Shown one piece after another: positions 12,413 through 22,822 of a stretch of 64,000 nt of DNA (positions within the stretch are counted from its first letter, which is position 1; each line of letters begins with the position of its first letter). Location: NCBI GenBank assembly GCA_031769625.1, contig JAUIMM010000885.1, positions 2,995,001 through 3,059,000 on the forward strand, read 5' to 3'. Position numbers and translations under genes: made by a program. The notes under the pieces were generated by a model. It had not been told where the DNA came from. It worked only from the letters and a program-made list of their open reading frames with translations, and searched no databases. Source of the DNA: Taudactylus pleione (taxonomy: Eukaryota > Chordata > Amphibia > Anura > Myobatrachidae).

Positions 12413-13394
12413 TACTACAGTAAGTAGGACAGCTTACAGGGGCAGCCTATGCATGTTCCACCCGTCCATCCTCAATTTAAGATGACATACTGTACAGTAC
12501 AGTTTAAATATTTTGTAATTACTGGGAAATTGTGGACTGACACTCTTAGGCACAGGTCTCATGGGAAATTCACCACAGAATATAAGTGTAACATAGATGA
12601 CAATGTTGAATGTTGCAAAGCCTTAGCTGGTGATAAATGGTGTTAGAGTGCAGAGGCGTTGGAACAATTTTATGCTAGGGGGCAACATAAAAGCATTTGG
12701 CACCCCACCCCCCTGCCCTCTCCCTTCCCCTCATCCCTCCCTTCCTCTTACCTGGGCGTGCACGCCACACAGGGACTGTAGCGGTGGTCGCAGATGGTCA
12801 CGGGCTGCACAGCCCTGGCAACGCATGGACAAGGAGGTGTAATGAGCAGTGTTTTAACTTAAAGACCGCACATTACACCCCCTCCTCTGTATGGTGAAGG
12901 GGCTGGGCAGCCTATTTCTATAAAGCACAGCCCCTGACCGTCCGCGGCCACCGTGCCTTTCAAATGTTTGGTGGAGGCGAGGTGCCCCGCCCCCAGTTCT
13001 GACACCCATGATGGATTGTAGCAACAGCTGCAGGCTTAGTATGACATGAGAAGCTGTACTGGAAGAGCAGTAGGTGGTGCTGTGTTTTCATTTATTACTT
13101 TTGTAGTTTCTCCTTTTTGTTACAGTGTATTGTCTTCTAGGTATCTTGTATGTTCACATAGTATCAGTTTTACCTGTTGTGGTCACAGTGAAGTTTATCC
13201 TCATATCTTCCCTGTGTGTTTGATGCTTGAACAAAGAAGCATATATAGTATATGTGCCATGGGATCTGCTGGTGCTATAGAAATACATATTAATAATTTT
13301 CCTTTATGACAGAAATCAATATTTTAAGACAACCCAGGGATTGACATGTCCCCCCCACAGTACTTTACTAATACCTACTTTGCTTCTGTATTGT
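12413..13394. other. GC-rich repeat-like block and LINE-like tail
   Basis: 12651-13012 is GC-rich and C-tract-rich (CACCCCACCCCCCTG, GGTGCCCCGCCCCC) and looks like a dispersed repeat of unknown class. 13210-13302 ends GGTGCTATAGAAATA followed by TAATAAT, which resembles a CR1/L2-type 3' tail. No gene. Confidence 0.45.
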
Positions 13395-13620
13395 AGACAA
13401 TCACACAAATGGCTCTTTACTTATTATAGGGGATTTTAATATGGGTTTCAATCCACTTATTGATTTATCCAACTTTTTAAGCTGTCACATTACCAAATCC
13501 ATGGCTATTTTTAACTAAGCTCCTCATAGAATTGGATCTTCCATGATATCTGAAGATCACAGTATGGTAACAAAAGGGTCAACACTTTTCTTTATGTTGA
13601 TCAAACTTCTTACTTAAGAA
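13395..13620 (+). pseudogene. L1-type retrotransposon endonuclease fragment
   Basis: A plus-strand frame reads LLIIGDFNMGFNPLIDLS. The GDFN motif followed by P.lD.s is the signature of the APE-type endonuclease of L1-like LINEs. Downstream residues (IGSSMISEDHSM) could correspond to the RID..L.S region but are degraded, with a stop after the first 15 or so following residues. Only about 75 codons remain, with no reverse transcriptase nearby. The family call rests on the GDFN context and is tentative. Confidence 0.5.
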
Positions 13621-13793
13621 GAGATCTTGTTTTAACTGGTTAGTGATTTTGCAAGAATTTCATGATATTCAATTTTCAATTTCTGGTATCACAGGAAACA
13701 ACCTATAAATTGGAATCTATAAAAATTTTCACATCATTTAAAAGTCACCAATTTAAAAGCAGGGCAAATTATGAACTATTTTTGTTTAGGTAA

Positions 13794-14215
13794 AAAGATT
13801 TTTGGCCGATTTTTCAGCTTCGGGGCTTATGGAATTTCTCATACGGGTAAATATATTTCTGGAGAGTTCTGTATCAAAATTAAGCACCAAAATCAACTTC
13901 TGTCACCGCAGCAAATCTTTTTTAAGGTGTACGAAAGTTTTAAGCAGAATTTGGGAATTTAAAAAAAAAAAAAATTTGGCCGATTTTTAAGGTCCAGGGC
14001 TTACGGAATTTCTCATACGGGTAAATATATTTCTGGAGAGTTCTGTGTCAAAATTAAGCACCAAAATCAACTTCTGTCACCGCAGCAAATCTTTTTTAAG
14101 GTTTACGAAAGTTTTAAGCAGAATTTGGGCATTTCTGATAAAAACATGTTTTGGCCGATTTTTAAGGTCTGGGGCTTACGGAACGCAGTCTTCCGTAGAC
14201 ATATTTTGTTAGGTT
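13794..14215 (+). repeat. Tandem repeat, ~178 bp unit
   Basis: The block TTTTGGCCGATTTTT..GGGGCTTATGGAATTTC..CAGCAAATCTTTTTTAAGG occurs twice in full (from about 13798 and 13974), and a third unit begins at about 14152. The units are nearly identical, so the duplication is recent. No gene. Confidence 0.85.
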
Positions 14216-14468
14216 ATCACCACATGTTGTAGTACACACAATAATATGGGCGCATTGGAAAAACTTAGCAGAATAGAACCAACGGATGCGGATGCCGGGG
14301 ATAAAGTTTTACAATCTCTTATAGAAGAACTGACAGGCATCTCTGTAAAACTACTTAGATAGAATGCCAACAATAAAAGTGTAGACCTTTACCAAATAAA
14401 CTGAGACAAGAGAGGATAGATGTTAATAAACTTCAGATTCAAGACAGTAGCAACACATATATATATAT

Positions 14469-14607
14469 CCGAACAAAGGCGTCACTCGGGGACTGTATAC
14501 AGGCAGTGTGAGAAAGGGGATTCGATCCCTGAAACGTTGAATTAAACACACCCCGGGAGGGGTTTTACACTGTCTGTATACAGTCTCCGAGTGAAGCCTC
14601 TGTTCGG
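14469..14607. mobile_element. Foldback element with ~41-bp arms
   Basis: The left arm begins CCGAACAAAGGCGTCACTCG and the right arm is its near-perfect inverse, ending CGAGTGAAGCCTCTGTTCGG. The arms pair over about 41 bp with a few mismatches around a ~58-bp loop that contains CCCTGAAACGTTG. TA tracts lie just outside (14457-14468 and 14694-14751). Confidence 0.75.
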
Positions 14608-14693
14608 TTCTATACATTGGGGATGCTGTCCCTCTAGGAAGGGACCGGAGCAGGACATTTATTAAGAGACTCGAGTGCCAGGATCTTCAAAAA

Positions 14694-14715
14694 GTATATA
14701 TATATATATATATAT

Positions 14716-14751
<36 letters not shown>
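14694..14751. repeat. (TA)n microsatellites
   Basis: Two TA runs separated by a few bases; more TA repeats follow at 14793-14808. Confidence 0.9.
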
Positions 14752-14754
<3 letters not shown>

Positions 14755-14831
14755 GTGTGTGTTGCTACATATATAGGTGTTAATAAATGTTGCTATATAT
14801 ATATATACTGTACATGTGTCATCGTACACTA

Positions 14832-15190
14832 GGGGTATATTTACTAAAGTGCGGGATTATAGGAGTGGAAATGTTGCCTATAGCAACCAATCAGTTTCTA
14901 GCTATTATCTTCTAGAACAGTGGTTCTCAAACTCAACCCTCAGGACCCCACACAGGTGACATTTCCCAGGTCACCCAGCAGGTGCACAGGAGTATTCATT
15001 ACTCACTGACACATTTTAAAAAAACCATAGGTGGGTCTAATTATTTCACTTGTGATTCTGTGAGGAGACCTGTAAAACATGCAGTTTGAGAACCTGTGTT
15101 TTAGAAGGTGCTAGCAAAATTATAAGTAGAATCTGATTGGTTGCCATACACCTCCATTTCTATATACCTGCACAATAGTAAATATACCTC
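14832..15190. mobile_element. Harbinger-like MITE, interrupted
   Basis: The left half begins GGGGTATATTTACTAAAG and the right half ends TAGTAAATATACCTC. Inner arms CAACCAATCAG and CTGATTGGTTG pair. The palindrome is split by the hAT MITE at 14918-15098. Confidence 0.8.
14918..15098. mobile_element. hAT MITE nested in the MITE at 14832-15190
   Basis: Ends CAGTGGTTCTCAAACT and AGTTTGAGAACCTGTG form hAT-type inverted termini. The flanking 8-mers TTCTAGAA (14910-14917) and TTTTAGAA (15099-15106) match at 7 of 8 positions, as expected for a hAT target duplication. 181 bp, non-coding. Confidence 0.85.
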
Positions 15191-15413
15191 TTTGTCTCAA
15201 TACACCATGCAGGGCGAGATGCCTGGTGCGGGTGAGCAGCGCTGAGCAGTGTAGCGTAATAACTTCTTTAAATTTGCATCTTATTTGCACCGCAGATGCA
15301 GCTGGGGCACTGAGGCATAATGTGACCTGGTAACACTGTGTGGTATAATGTGTTCTGAGGGCACTACTGTGTGTTCAACCCATTTGTGTTGCTGAAAGTA
15401 TTTTAGACACTAT

Positions 15414-15589
15414 GGGGTCTATTTACTAAGCAGTGTTAGGAGACAGAGTGAAAAGTGAGAAGGTGCCAGCCAATCAGCTCCTAACTGTAATTTTTCAAGC
15501 ACAGCCTGTGAGATGACAGTTGGGAGCTGATTGGCTGGCACCTTCTCACTTCACCTCTGTCTCCTAACACTGCTTAGTAAATAGATCCC
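15414..15589. mobile_element. Palindromic MITE, TSD TAT
   Basis: GGGGTCTATTTACTAAGCAG at the left is mirrored by CTGCTTAGTAAATAGATCCC. TAT flanks both ends (15411-15413, 15590-15592). Nearly the full length is one hairpin with arms AGCCAATCAGCTCCTAACTG and CAGTTGGGAGCTGATTGGCT. Same family as 1673-1849 and 31455-31556. Confidence 0.85.
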
Positions 15590-15659
15590 TATACTTTTTA
15601 ACAAAACAACCAGCATATAATTCTGACAATTTTATTGGTAAGGGCTGCCACAAGCTAGT

Positions 15660-15733
15660 CAGTAGCGCACGCAGGGGGGGGGTTTCTGAGTACCCAGAAA
15701 CCCCCCCCCTAAAAATCCTGCGTTTGCCCCTGC
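15660..15733. repeat. Short G-tract/C-tract hairpin
   Basis: CGCACGCAGG followed by a G run and TTTCTG is answered by CAGAAA, a C run and CCTGCG. About 30-bp arms; possibly a very small foldback element. Confidence 0.6.
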
Positions 15734-15905
15734 TAGTTGACCTGGGTAGCCATAAACCTTAAGCCAGCTCTAGGTTCCAAAATACACCTGGTAACAAGCA
15801 TATTTATTTACACTTGCGTCCAACTTTGCTTAGTCCACAGAGTCACCCACGCTAAACTCTATCTGAGTAACAATGCTCCATTACGTTCCAGTTGTACCTT
15901 TTCAG

Positions 15906-16248
15906 TAGTGATGTGCGGTTCCGTTCTCCAGAAATCCGAATCCACCCGAATTTCATGAATCCTGGTAAATCTGAATCCCAATTCTAATCTCCTGAGGAGA
16001 TCCGGGTAAATCCGGGTCGCGGTTCTGATCTTTTTGCAGATTTTATATACAAATTTCGGGTTTTGGATTGCATAAATTACATGACATAGTTGTTTTTAAA
16101 TCTTTTTATCTATTTTTTATTTAAAAAATCCAGATCAAAAAACAAAACTAAAACACTTGAGGGTGGTTTGCAAAACCAAATCCAGATCCGAAACCTTAAA
16201 GGTGATACAGATCCAAAACCAAAACACGGCGGTCGGCGCACATCCCTA
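15906..16248. mobile_element. hAT MITE related to the large hAT elements, TSD CTTTTCAG
   Basis: Ends TAGTGATGTGCGG and GCGCACATCCCTA. The 8-bp duplication CTTTTCAG is exact (15898-15905 and 16249-16256). The interior carries CAGATCCAAAACCAAAAC and CAGAAATCCGAATCC, both echoed in the subterminal regions of the hAT copies at 34823 and 49160. 343 bp, non-coding. Confidence 0.9.
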
Positions 16249-16418
16249 CTTTTCAGTCGTTAGTCTAGATCCAGGTGAAATATGTACAACATGCAGGATA
16301 CAATCCACCAACAGACGTACATTCATTTCTGCATCAGCCAAAGTCAAAATTGTTTCGAACAATGTTAAGCTAAACTGGGAGACAAAGAAAATGAAGCACT
16401 AAAATAAGTGCCAAAATA

Positions 16419-17017
16419 GGGCCTGATTCAGAGCCGGACGCAATTAGCACTCGCTCGTCCTGAAAATAGGGGTGGCTATTCAAATGAACCGTTCGCTGTT
16501 TGTGGTCTGTGCATGCCTCTAGGTCTGAACGAGCGAACAAAACTTGCGGTCGTTTTTTGGGAAACTACGCCCCCTGGCCGCTCGCATCCTGCGTCATGTC
16601 CGCTATTTATTAGATTAATCGAGTACATCGACAAGCGTATGAACTGCTGGCTATTCTTGGGGTTGGTTTTTGCTACCACAATCTTGCGAGCAGTTCTGGC
16701 TTAAAAAAAACCCAGTGACGTGGTCAATGACGCTGCTGTTTTAAATATGCACACCCATAAAACGCCCGTTTTGACCTTTAAGCACGCCTGCGATCGGATC
16801 TCCACTCCCCGTTTTCAAGCACCTTCCCCTGTTACCACCCACATACGCCTCATTCTGTCACTCAAATTATCAGGCATTCGCTATTTTGCGAGCACATGAA
16901 TTTCGGCCGCACTGACTGGTTTGCGCATGGGTATAACGATCCGTACGCATGCGCAGTTGGGCAAACATCGCTCGGAGCGAACGAGCTGCCGCTTACGAGT
17001 GGCTCTGAATCAGGCCC
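16419..17017 (+). mobile_element. GGGCCTGATTCAG-type MITE, TSD ATA
   Basis: Starts GGGCCTGATTCAGAGCC and ends GGCTCTGAATCAGGCCC, with ATA outside both ends (16416-16418, 17018-17020). 599 bp. The whole interior is present in inverse orientation at 32570-33158 (GCGAACGGTT, AGCCACCCCTATTTTC, ACTCGATTAATC and others). Non-coding. Confidence 0.9.
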
Positions 17018-18159
17018 ATAATCTTTCGCCCTGCTCTGAGTACGTATACATGACATTAATAACCTCTATTATACCAAAACATCCTGAATGAATATCCATG
17101 GCACAAAGGGTTTCTTTTTTTTGCATGATTACAACTTATTGTAAAGAAATAAGTTACAATACATTCTCCCAGCAGCAGATAAATACACTTGCTTCCAAAA
17201 GTAATGGCCTTTTATGCCAAGGGTATTGAAGCGTCAACTGCGTGTTCATGTTTCATAAAAGAAAAATACTAATTAGTATCATTATCTGCATTAAAATGCA
17301 GGACATGCATGATTAGTTGTTTAATAGGTTATAGTGGGCTCATAACAAATACATATATTAAGACCTATAGTAATTTCATTTGAGTGGAATGATCTAGCGG
17401 AGGAAAAAGACCATCTCGCTGGAGACAGGAAAACAGAAATAATTAGCTGTCTGCTAAATGAGTTTTTTCAATAAGATTAGTTATTGCATTACAGAGATGT
17501 TCATCTTAGTACGAGCCGTACATGGGTTTTCTCCATATTATCTGATTAGCGGACCTTTAGGTCAGGGGTTGAAAATTTCAGAACTCACAGTCTGCAAGAA
17601 GCCCAGTTTGTGAGGATTATCAGGCCAATCATCTTCGTGCTGAGCAGTAAGCGGCCATTGCTGCCATAGTTTAGTAAATCATTTTAAGTAAAGAAAAACT
17701 AAACCTAAAAAAAGATGACTTTGGTGCAGTAAAGGGTGAGTTGCCTGTACTTACACTATCTTTAATATCTATAATGACTTCACTGTAATTTGCACACTGG
17801 AAGCTGCCATATATGACCCGTTAATCCCGAAGCTGCTGAGGCTTTTCGCCGCTGTGCCGAGCCTATTTTTGTACATTTTTGGGCTGGTCTCGTTAAAAAC
17901 ACCAACGTCATTTGTTTTTAATAAAATATCATTAGTTTGCTTATTACTCCTGATACTGCAAATAAAACCAATCTACCCATTTCTACAAACACCGTCTCAT
18001 AAATCTGATGGTTTACAATATATAGTTGTATTGTAATAAAAATATACTGGCCAGTGCCCCAACCACTTGCGGAATAAGGTCCAAACAGTTGGTAGTTTCT
18101 GCTGCCTAAAAAAGGAGAAGATTCCAGAAATACTCCAACAGAATCCAAAAGCACACAAT
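17018..18159. other. Repeat-poor AT-rich DNA, no gene seen
   Basis: About 1.1 kb without detectable transposon structure, rich in TAAT-type words (AATTAGCTGTCTGC, GATTAGTTATTGCATTAC). No gene. Its freedom from repeats in a repeat-dense window makes conserved non-coding sequence possible, but that needs cross-species alignment. Confidence 0.45.
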
Positions 18160-19060
18160 GGGCCTGATTCATTGCCGATAGCAACTGCAACAGCGCACGC
18201 AGTTGGCCAATTGTTCCGTACTGCGCATGTGTATGTATCTCAGTGCGGTGGCTACACTATGGGTCTCATTCAGACCCGCTCGCAAGCGGGTTGATGTTGA
18301 GGCCCTGCGCACCCGCAGCGGCCGCACTGCGCGTGCGCAAGCCCCGGAGCGAGAGAGAAATTCTCTTGCTTCGGGGCTCACTACACAAGGGGTGGCTGTC
18401 GATGGTGATCGACCGCTCGCACCGTTTTGTAGGCATGGTGGGGGGGTGGTTGGCCAAACAGTGGCGTTCCCGAAGGAACGCCTGCTGTTTGGGGGTGGCC
18501 CCACTGACATCACTCGTGATGTCAGTGGTGAGCTTCCAGCTCTATTAGAGCCGTAAGCTCTCTGGGGTTTGCGGCAGACGATGGCTGTGATGGTCTTGAC
18601 CATCGCGACCATTGACCTGGCCACTTGCTAAAGCTGTGGGTGGTCACCCACAGCTTAGAGAGCGGCCAGGAGGCCGGATTTTAAAAAGGAAGCGGCCGCC
18701 CTCATTCAGAGCGAGCGCTCACATTTTGCGAGCGGCTCTGAATGAAGTCCTATGATTGCACTGCAGAGCACCATAAGCCATGGCAGAGTGAGTGACAGGT
18801 ACTTACTGCTTGCAACTTCTAAGTAAGGTCAGGGCTGCTGTAATTGTGCGTGAGAGGCCGACGGTACCCGATGTTTCCGATGTATACGCAGGACTGCAAG
18901 GTATTACGGATGTGAGATAGCAGTAGTGGGAGGTAGTGGGTGTCTCTATGCTGGCAGTGCAACAGCATTGCAATAGCCTTCATTAGTATATTTTCGCTGC
19001 AGATCTTCGTACGATTACGGAGCTGCGATTGCAGTAGAGATTCATAATGAATCAGGCACA
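18160..19060. mobile_element. GGGCCTGATTCA-type MITE hosting a nested MITE
   Basis: Left end GGGCCTGATTCATTGCCG, right end ATAATGAATCAGGC. Outer sequence lies at 18160-18257 and 18754-19060 and contains GTGAGTGACAGGT and CGTGAGAGG as in other members. It is interrupted by the element at 18261-18750. The outer right end is mutated, so its target duplication is not clear. Confidence 0.7.
18261..18750 (+). mobile_element. Nested GC-rich MITE, TSD TAT
   Basis: Ends GGGTCTCATTCAGACCCGCTCG and CGGCTCTGAATGAAGTCC, with TAT on both sides (18258-18260, 18751-18753). Built from consecutive hairpins: GCTGTGGGTGGTCACCCACAGC, GATGGTC..GACCATC, ACTGACATCACTCGTGATGTCAGT. Same family and orientation as 32056-32566. 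Overlapping frames on both strands are by-products of palindromic GC-rich DNA. Confidence 0.8.
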
Positions 19061-19103
19061 CTGTCCTTTCTGGCACAAGTTCCCTCAATTGAGTAGTTAG
19101 TAC

Positions 19104-19260
19104 CAGTGGTGGCTCCAGAGTTGGGGCTGCAAAATTCAAATAGGGGAGCCACACCAACTGCCACCCAACACATCGCCTGCTGGGACTCACTGGCAGTTGG
19201 TGTGGCTCCCCTATTTGAATTTTGGATTGCGCTGCATCCCCACCTCTGGAACCTCCACTG
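19104..19260. mobile_element. Palindromic hAT MITE, TSD GTTAGTAC
   Basis: Termini CAGTGGTGGCTCCAGAG and CTCTGGAACCTCCACTG. Exact 8-bp duplication GTTAGTAC at 19096-19103 and 19261-19268. The interior arms pair over about 45 bp (AATTCAAATAGGGGAGCCAC with its inverse). 157 bp. Confidence 0.92.
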
Positions 19261-19269
19261 GTTAGTACC

Positions 19270-20195
19270 ATTTCTATGCAAAAAAATAGTTTATTGAAGA
19301 TTCGTAGTGTGGCATTAATACTAACGTGTCTGGTACAGCGTGTGACAAATTGCTTAACCTTTATTATGTGTTTCACAGGACTGCTGCCCGCTTCTTCAGA
19401 CGGTTTGCCCCTTTTTGTATGACAGTTCTATTGCAGAGTGCTAAAAATCCCCAGCACAGAACAAGCTACACGCTGGCACTCTGCAAGGATAGAAAGCTTG
19501 TTCTTTTCGGGTGCAGCCGAATCCAGCCATATGACCGTCAGAAACAAATAGGCGTAATCTGGCCCTGATTCAGAGCCGGACGCTCTGACAGAGCGCTCAC
19601 TCTGAATCAGGGCCGGCCCACCTTCATTTTGGAGCGGCCTCCTGGCCGCTCGCATAGCTGTGGGTGACCATGCTGATGGTCGCGATGGTCATGACCATCG
19701 CGACCATCGGGCTTGCGACGAGACCCTGCGTTAGGGTCTCGCTGCCGCAAGCCCAGGAGTGCTTCTGGCTCTACTAGTGATGTCAGTGGGGCCGGACCCA
19801 GACGGTAGGCATTCCCATGGGAACGCCTCCATCTGGGCAGCCACGCCCCCGGCACGCCCACCTAAGGGGGCGTGCTGTCAATCACCATTGACAGCACGCC
19901 CCCTTTGGTGTGAGACCCTTAACGACGGCTTGGCCGTCGTTATTCGGGTCTCGCGCATGCACACGATGGAGGCGCCTCTGTCGTGCGCATGTGCACTTTG
20001 GCACCATCGACCCGCTTGCGAGCGATCAGCGCTCGCGAGCGGGTCTGAATTAGGCCCTCTGTCTGAAGAAGCGGGCAGCAGTCCCATGAAACGTGTAGCA
20101 AAGTTTATGCAGTTTATCACATGCTGCACCAGACATGTTCGTATTAATGCCACACATTACACAACACTGATTTTTATGCAGGACAAGCAATTTTT
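19270..20195. repeat. Inverted repeat pair split by a MITE
   Basis: 19280-19410 and 20062-20190 are inverse copies (GTGGCATTAATACTAACGTG, GGACTGCTGCCCGCTTCTTC and their complements). The right arm contains GAAGAAGCGGG..ATGAAACGTG. The MITE 19561-20057 was inserted into the spacer, so the original element was about 430 bp with ~130-bp arms. Class unknown. Confidence 0.7.
19561..20057. mobile_element. Hairpin-chain MITE, TSD TCT
   Basis: Ends GGCCCTGATTCAGAGCCGG and GGGTCTGAATTAGGCCC, with TCT outside both (19558-19560, 20058-20060). The interior is a string of palindromes, including a perfect 34-bp one at 19673-19706 with arms GATGGTCGCGATGGTCA. Shares its interior with 20670-21223 and 24312-24800. 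Confidence 0.88.
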
Positions 20196-20666
20196 TTTCT
20201 CTTGCACATGCGTCAAAGTCACGCTGCGCACGTGCAGTGATCGTCTTGAGATTCCACCTGCACAGAGAACCCATTTGCCAAGTGAATGACAGGTAGTCAG
20301 CGTTTGGGGGAGCTAACTGTGGGGTGGTTAAAAAACGCAGGTGTGTTAGACCATTTAAACTCCATTACATGGGCGTGCATAAATTAGCCATTGCTCTCTC
20401 CTAGGCAGCATGAACCCTCTGTGTATCAGGAGAGACGCTGTATTTGAGACAGGTCAGACCTTCCGCAAGGGCTGCATAGCTGGTCGACGCGCATCGATGT
20501 TACTGATATTTACGCAGGTATACGACGTCAGACGCAGATGAGAAGGCAGCAGGTGGGTGTCCTTATGCTCGGGTAAGCTTTGGAACTATTAGCATATTTT
20601 GAAGGGCTGCGGTCCGTGCGAAATCACAGATGCAATCGTATTAGCGTACATCTTGGAATAAGGCCC
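20196..20666. mobile_element. Degenerate MITE of the GGGCCTGATTCA group
   Basis: Carries GTGAATGACAGGTAG, GGTGGTTAAAAAACGCAGGTGTG and GGGCGTGCATAA, the same ordered motifs as 1906-2450 and 32570-33158. Termini are not preserved (the right side stops near AATAAGGCCC). Confidence 0.5.
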
Positions 20667-20669
20667 TTA

Positions 20670-21223
20670 GGCCCTGATTCAGAGCCGGACGTTCTGACAG
20701 ATCGCTCGCTCTGAATCAGGGCTGGGCTTTTTTTTTTTTTTATGGAGCGGCCTCCAGGCCACTCGCATTGCTGTGGGTTGCCACCCACAGCTAATGCGAG
20801 CGGCCAGGATGATGGTTGCGATGGTCAAGACCATCGCAACCATCGTGCTTACGATGAGACCCTTGTGGTAGGGTCTCATGGCCGCAAGCCCCAGAGAGCT
20901 TTCGGCTCAAACAGAGCAGAAAGCTCTCCCACTGACATCACTTGTGATGTCAGTGGGGCGCCCCCAAATGGTAGGCGTTCCCATGGGAACGCCTCCGTCT
21001 GGGCAGCCACCCCCCGACCCACCCACCAAAGGGGGCGTGCTTTCACTCAACATCGACAGCACGCCCCCTTTGGTGCGAGACCCGGAGCGACGGATTGCCC
21101 GTCGCTATCCGGGTCTCGCGCATGCGCACGACGGAGCCGGCTCCATCGTGCGCATGCGCTCTGGGCCACCATCGACCCGGGTTGCGAGGGCTCAGCGCTC
21201 GCGACCGGGTCTGAATCAGGCCC
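20670..21223. mobile_element. Hairpin-chain MITE, TSD TTA
   Basis: Ends GGCCCTGATTCAGAGCCGG and CCGGGTCTGAATCAGGCCC, with TTA outside both (20667-20669, 21224-21226). Successive palindromes: GCTGTGGGTTGCCACCCACAGC, GGTTGCGATGGTC..GACCATCGCAACC, GAGACCCTTGTGGTAGGGTCTC, CACTGACATCACTTGTGATGTCAGTG, AGGCGTTCCCATGGGAACGCCT, and an arm pair GCGCATGCGCACGA / TCGTGCGCATGCGC around 21118-21159. Long frames on both strands here are not genes. Confidence 0.9.
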
Positions 21224-21226
21224 TTA

Positions 21227-22499
21227 GACAGCCCAGCTGCCAACCGGCTGTCCTGCCAATTATATCCACTTACCAATCGGCTGCTCGATTGGTCTGGACA
21301 GACATCACAACTGGACAGACCTACCCGCAATACTGTATGTTATTTGTCGGCTATATGAACGACATATCGCTTAGTGTGTACCTAGCATTACAGTTGCTGT
21401 TACCTAAAGATGTCAATGTTCTGATTGGCTACAGATTAAGTTTAGTCCCGCCCACTTCAACCAAGATTTCATGTAGACATTCAGGGAGAAAAATAAAATG
21501 TATTTCTAGCAATATACAGAGTTCTTTATATTATAATTTATAGGCTGAATTGATAAAATGTGACAAAATTAAGGATATTGTTACTATTTTGCAGTTTTGG
21601 AAAGGTTTAGGTGATTCAATAACCACTGCTGAGAAATGAAATCCAAACATTCAATTTACTAATGCAACAAATATAATAAACTGCGACACTGTATGGTAGC
21701 TAATATTTTCTCGTTGGAATTAAGTGGTCCATCATTTTAAGCAAACGAAGATGAATGTTCCATTCAGATTAGTTTCTGTTCTGAAGATTGATCTATAGAG
21801 GCAGAAACGTATACCTGTTACCATCAGCAAGCAATTACAAAGCAATTATGTGCTAAAGGATTACAATATCTGCACACTTTATGCTATACGTACTTCCAGG
21901 GTAAATGAAAGGCTTAGCTGTTATCACATGTGCCAAAAACAGATCATTTAGTCATCCTGTCTGCATTATTTATCATAAATCGCTCACACATCACAAATTA
22001 TTCCAAACACCCCTTCACATTGGGAATTCTATTTGAGTACATTTCTAGTCATTTATCATAACAGTCAGTGCCAGGCTGTAAGATTGTGAAATAAAATTAG
22101 CTGCATCTAAAATTGCTCTATTCTGAAAATAAGCAATTCTTCTATTTATAACAAAAGCTTGTTCATACCCTGATAGAGGAAATGATTGTAGAATTATAAT
22201 TTGCTACAAAATCACTTTGTAACAGTTTCACTTACATTTTTTTTCTGTTTTTGCTCTAGAAGAATATGATATTTATACATCAGCGCTCATTTGAAAACTG
22301 CAGAGGAAGAAAACTATTAGATATAATATTAGGCAAATAAGTCTCAGAGAATTAGGCACCTGGAAACGGGCATCTTGGTAATAATAGTGCATAAATGTAC
22401 TACTATTTTTCTAGATCTATTAACTAATTCCATTTTTGTTAATCTCCTGGCTATATCTCCGCCCACTTTAAGTGACCCACCACCTTAACAGTAAAGCTT
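21227..22499. other. Repeat-poor AT-rich DNA, no gene seen
   Basis: About 1.2 kb without terminal repeats, tandem repeats or coding signature, with many ATTA/TAAT words (AGCAATTACAAAGCAATTA, TTATCATAAATCGC). A candidate for conserved non-coding DNA only in the sense that no transposon is visible. Confidence 0.4.
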
Positions 22500-22660
22500 A
22501 GATTAATATTTTTATTATTATTATTATTATCTGTGTATAAAGACATATCATGTAGTATTGTACAGTGAGTGCATCATGACACAAACAAGTTACATACAAT
22601 GACTTAAGCCAGAAGGTAAATAGAGCCCTGACCCGAAGAGCTTACAATTTAAGATGCGGG
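22500..22660 (-). repeat. LINE-like 3' tail with (ATT)n
   Basis: ATT repeat at 22510-22530 followed by sequence whose inverse contains ATTGTAAGCTCTTCGGGTCA, the motif also present (ATTGTAAGCTCTCACGAGCA) at 26346. Likely two insertions of one LINE or LINE-derived SINE family in opposite orientations. Confidence 0.55.
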
Positions 22661-22822
22661 GAACACTGGATATGTAAAGTAGACAGAGTTTCCAATAATA
22701 ACCATATTGCCACATACTAAAGCAAAAACAATTTCAGGGAAATCTTCCCAAAGTCTAAATAAAATCACCATTCAATATGCACGGTGGTGTCCATTGGAAA
22801 CACTGGATGACAGCACCTTGTC

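Noticed and set aside
14517..14530. GGGATTCGATCCCTG resembles a tRNA B box
   Set aside because: No acceptor or anticodon stems fit around it and it is the loop region of a foldback element.
18169..18624. Several 100-220-codon frames in GC-rich MITEs (also 19607-20289, 20742-21543, 24151-24607)
   Set aside because: They overlap on both strands across palindromic, stop-poor DNA and repeat wherever the MITE repeats.
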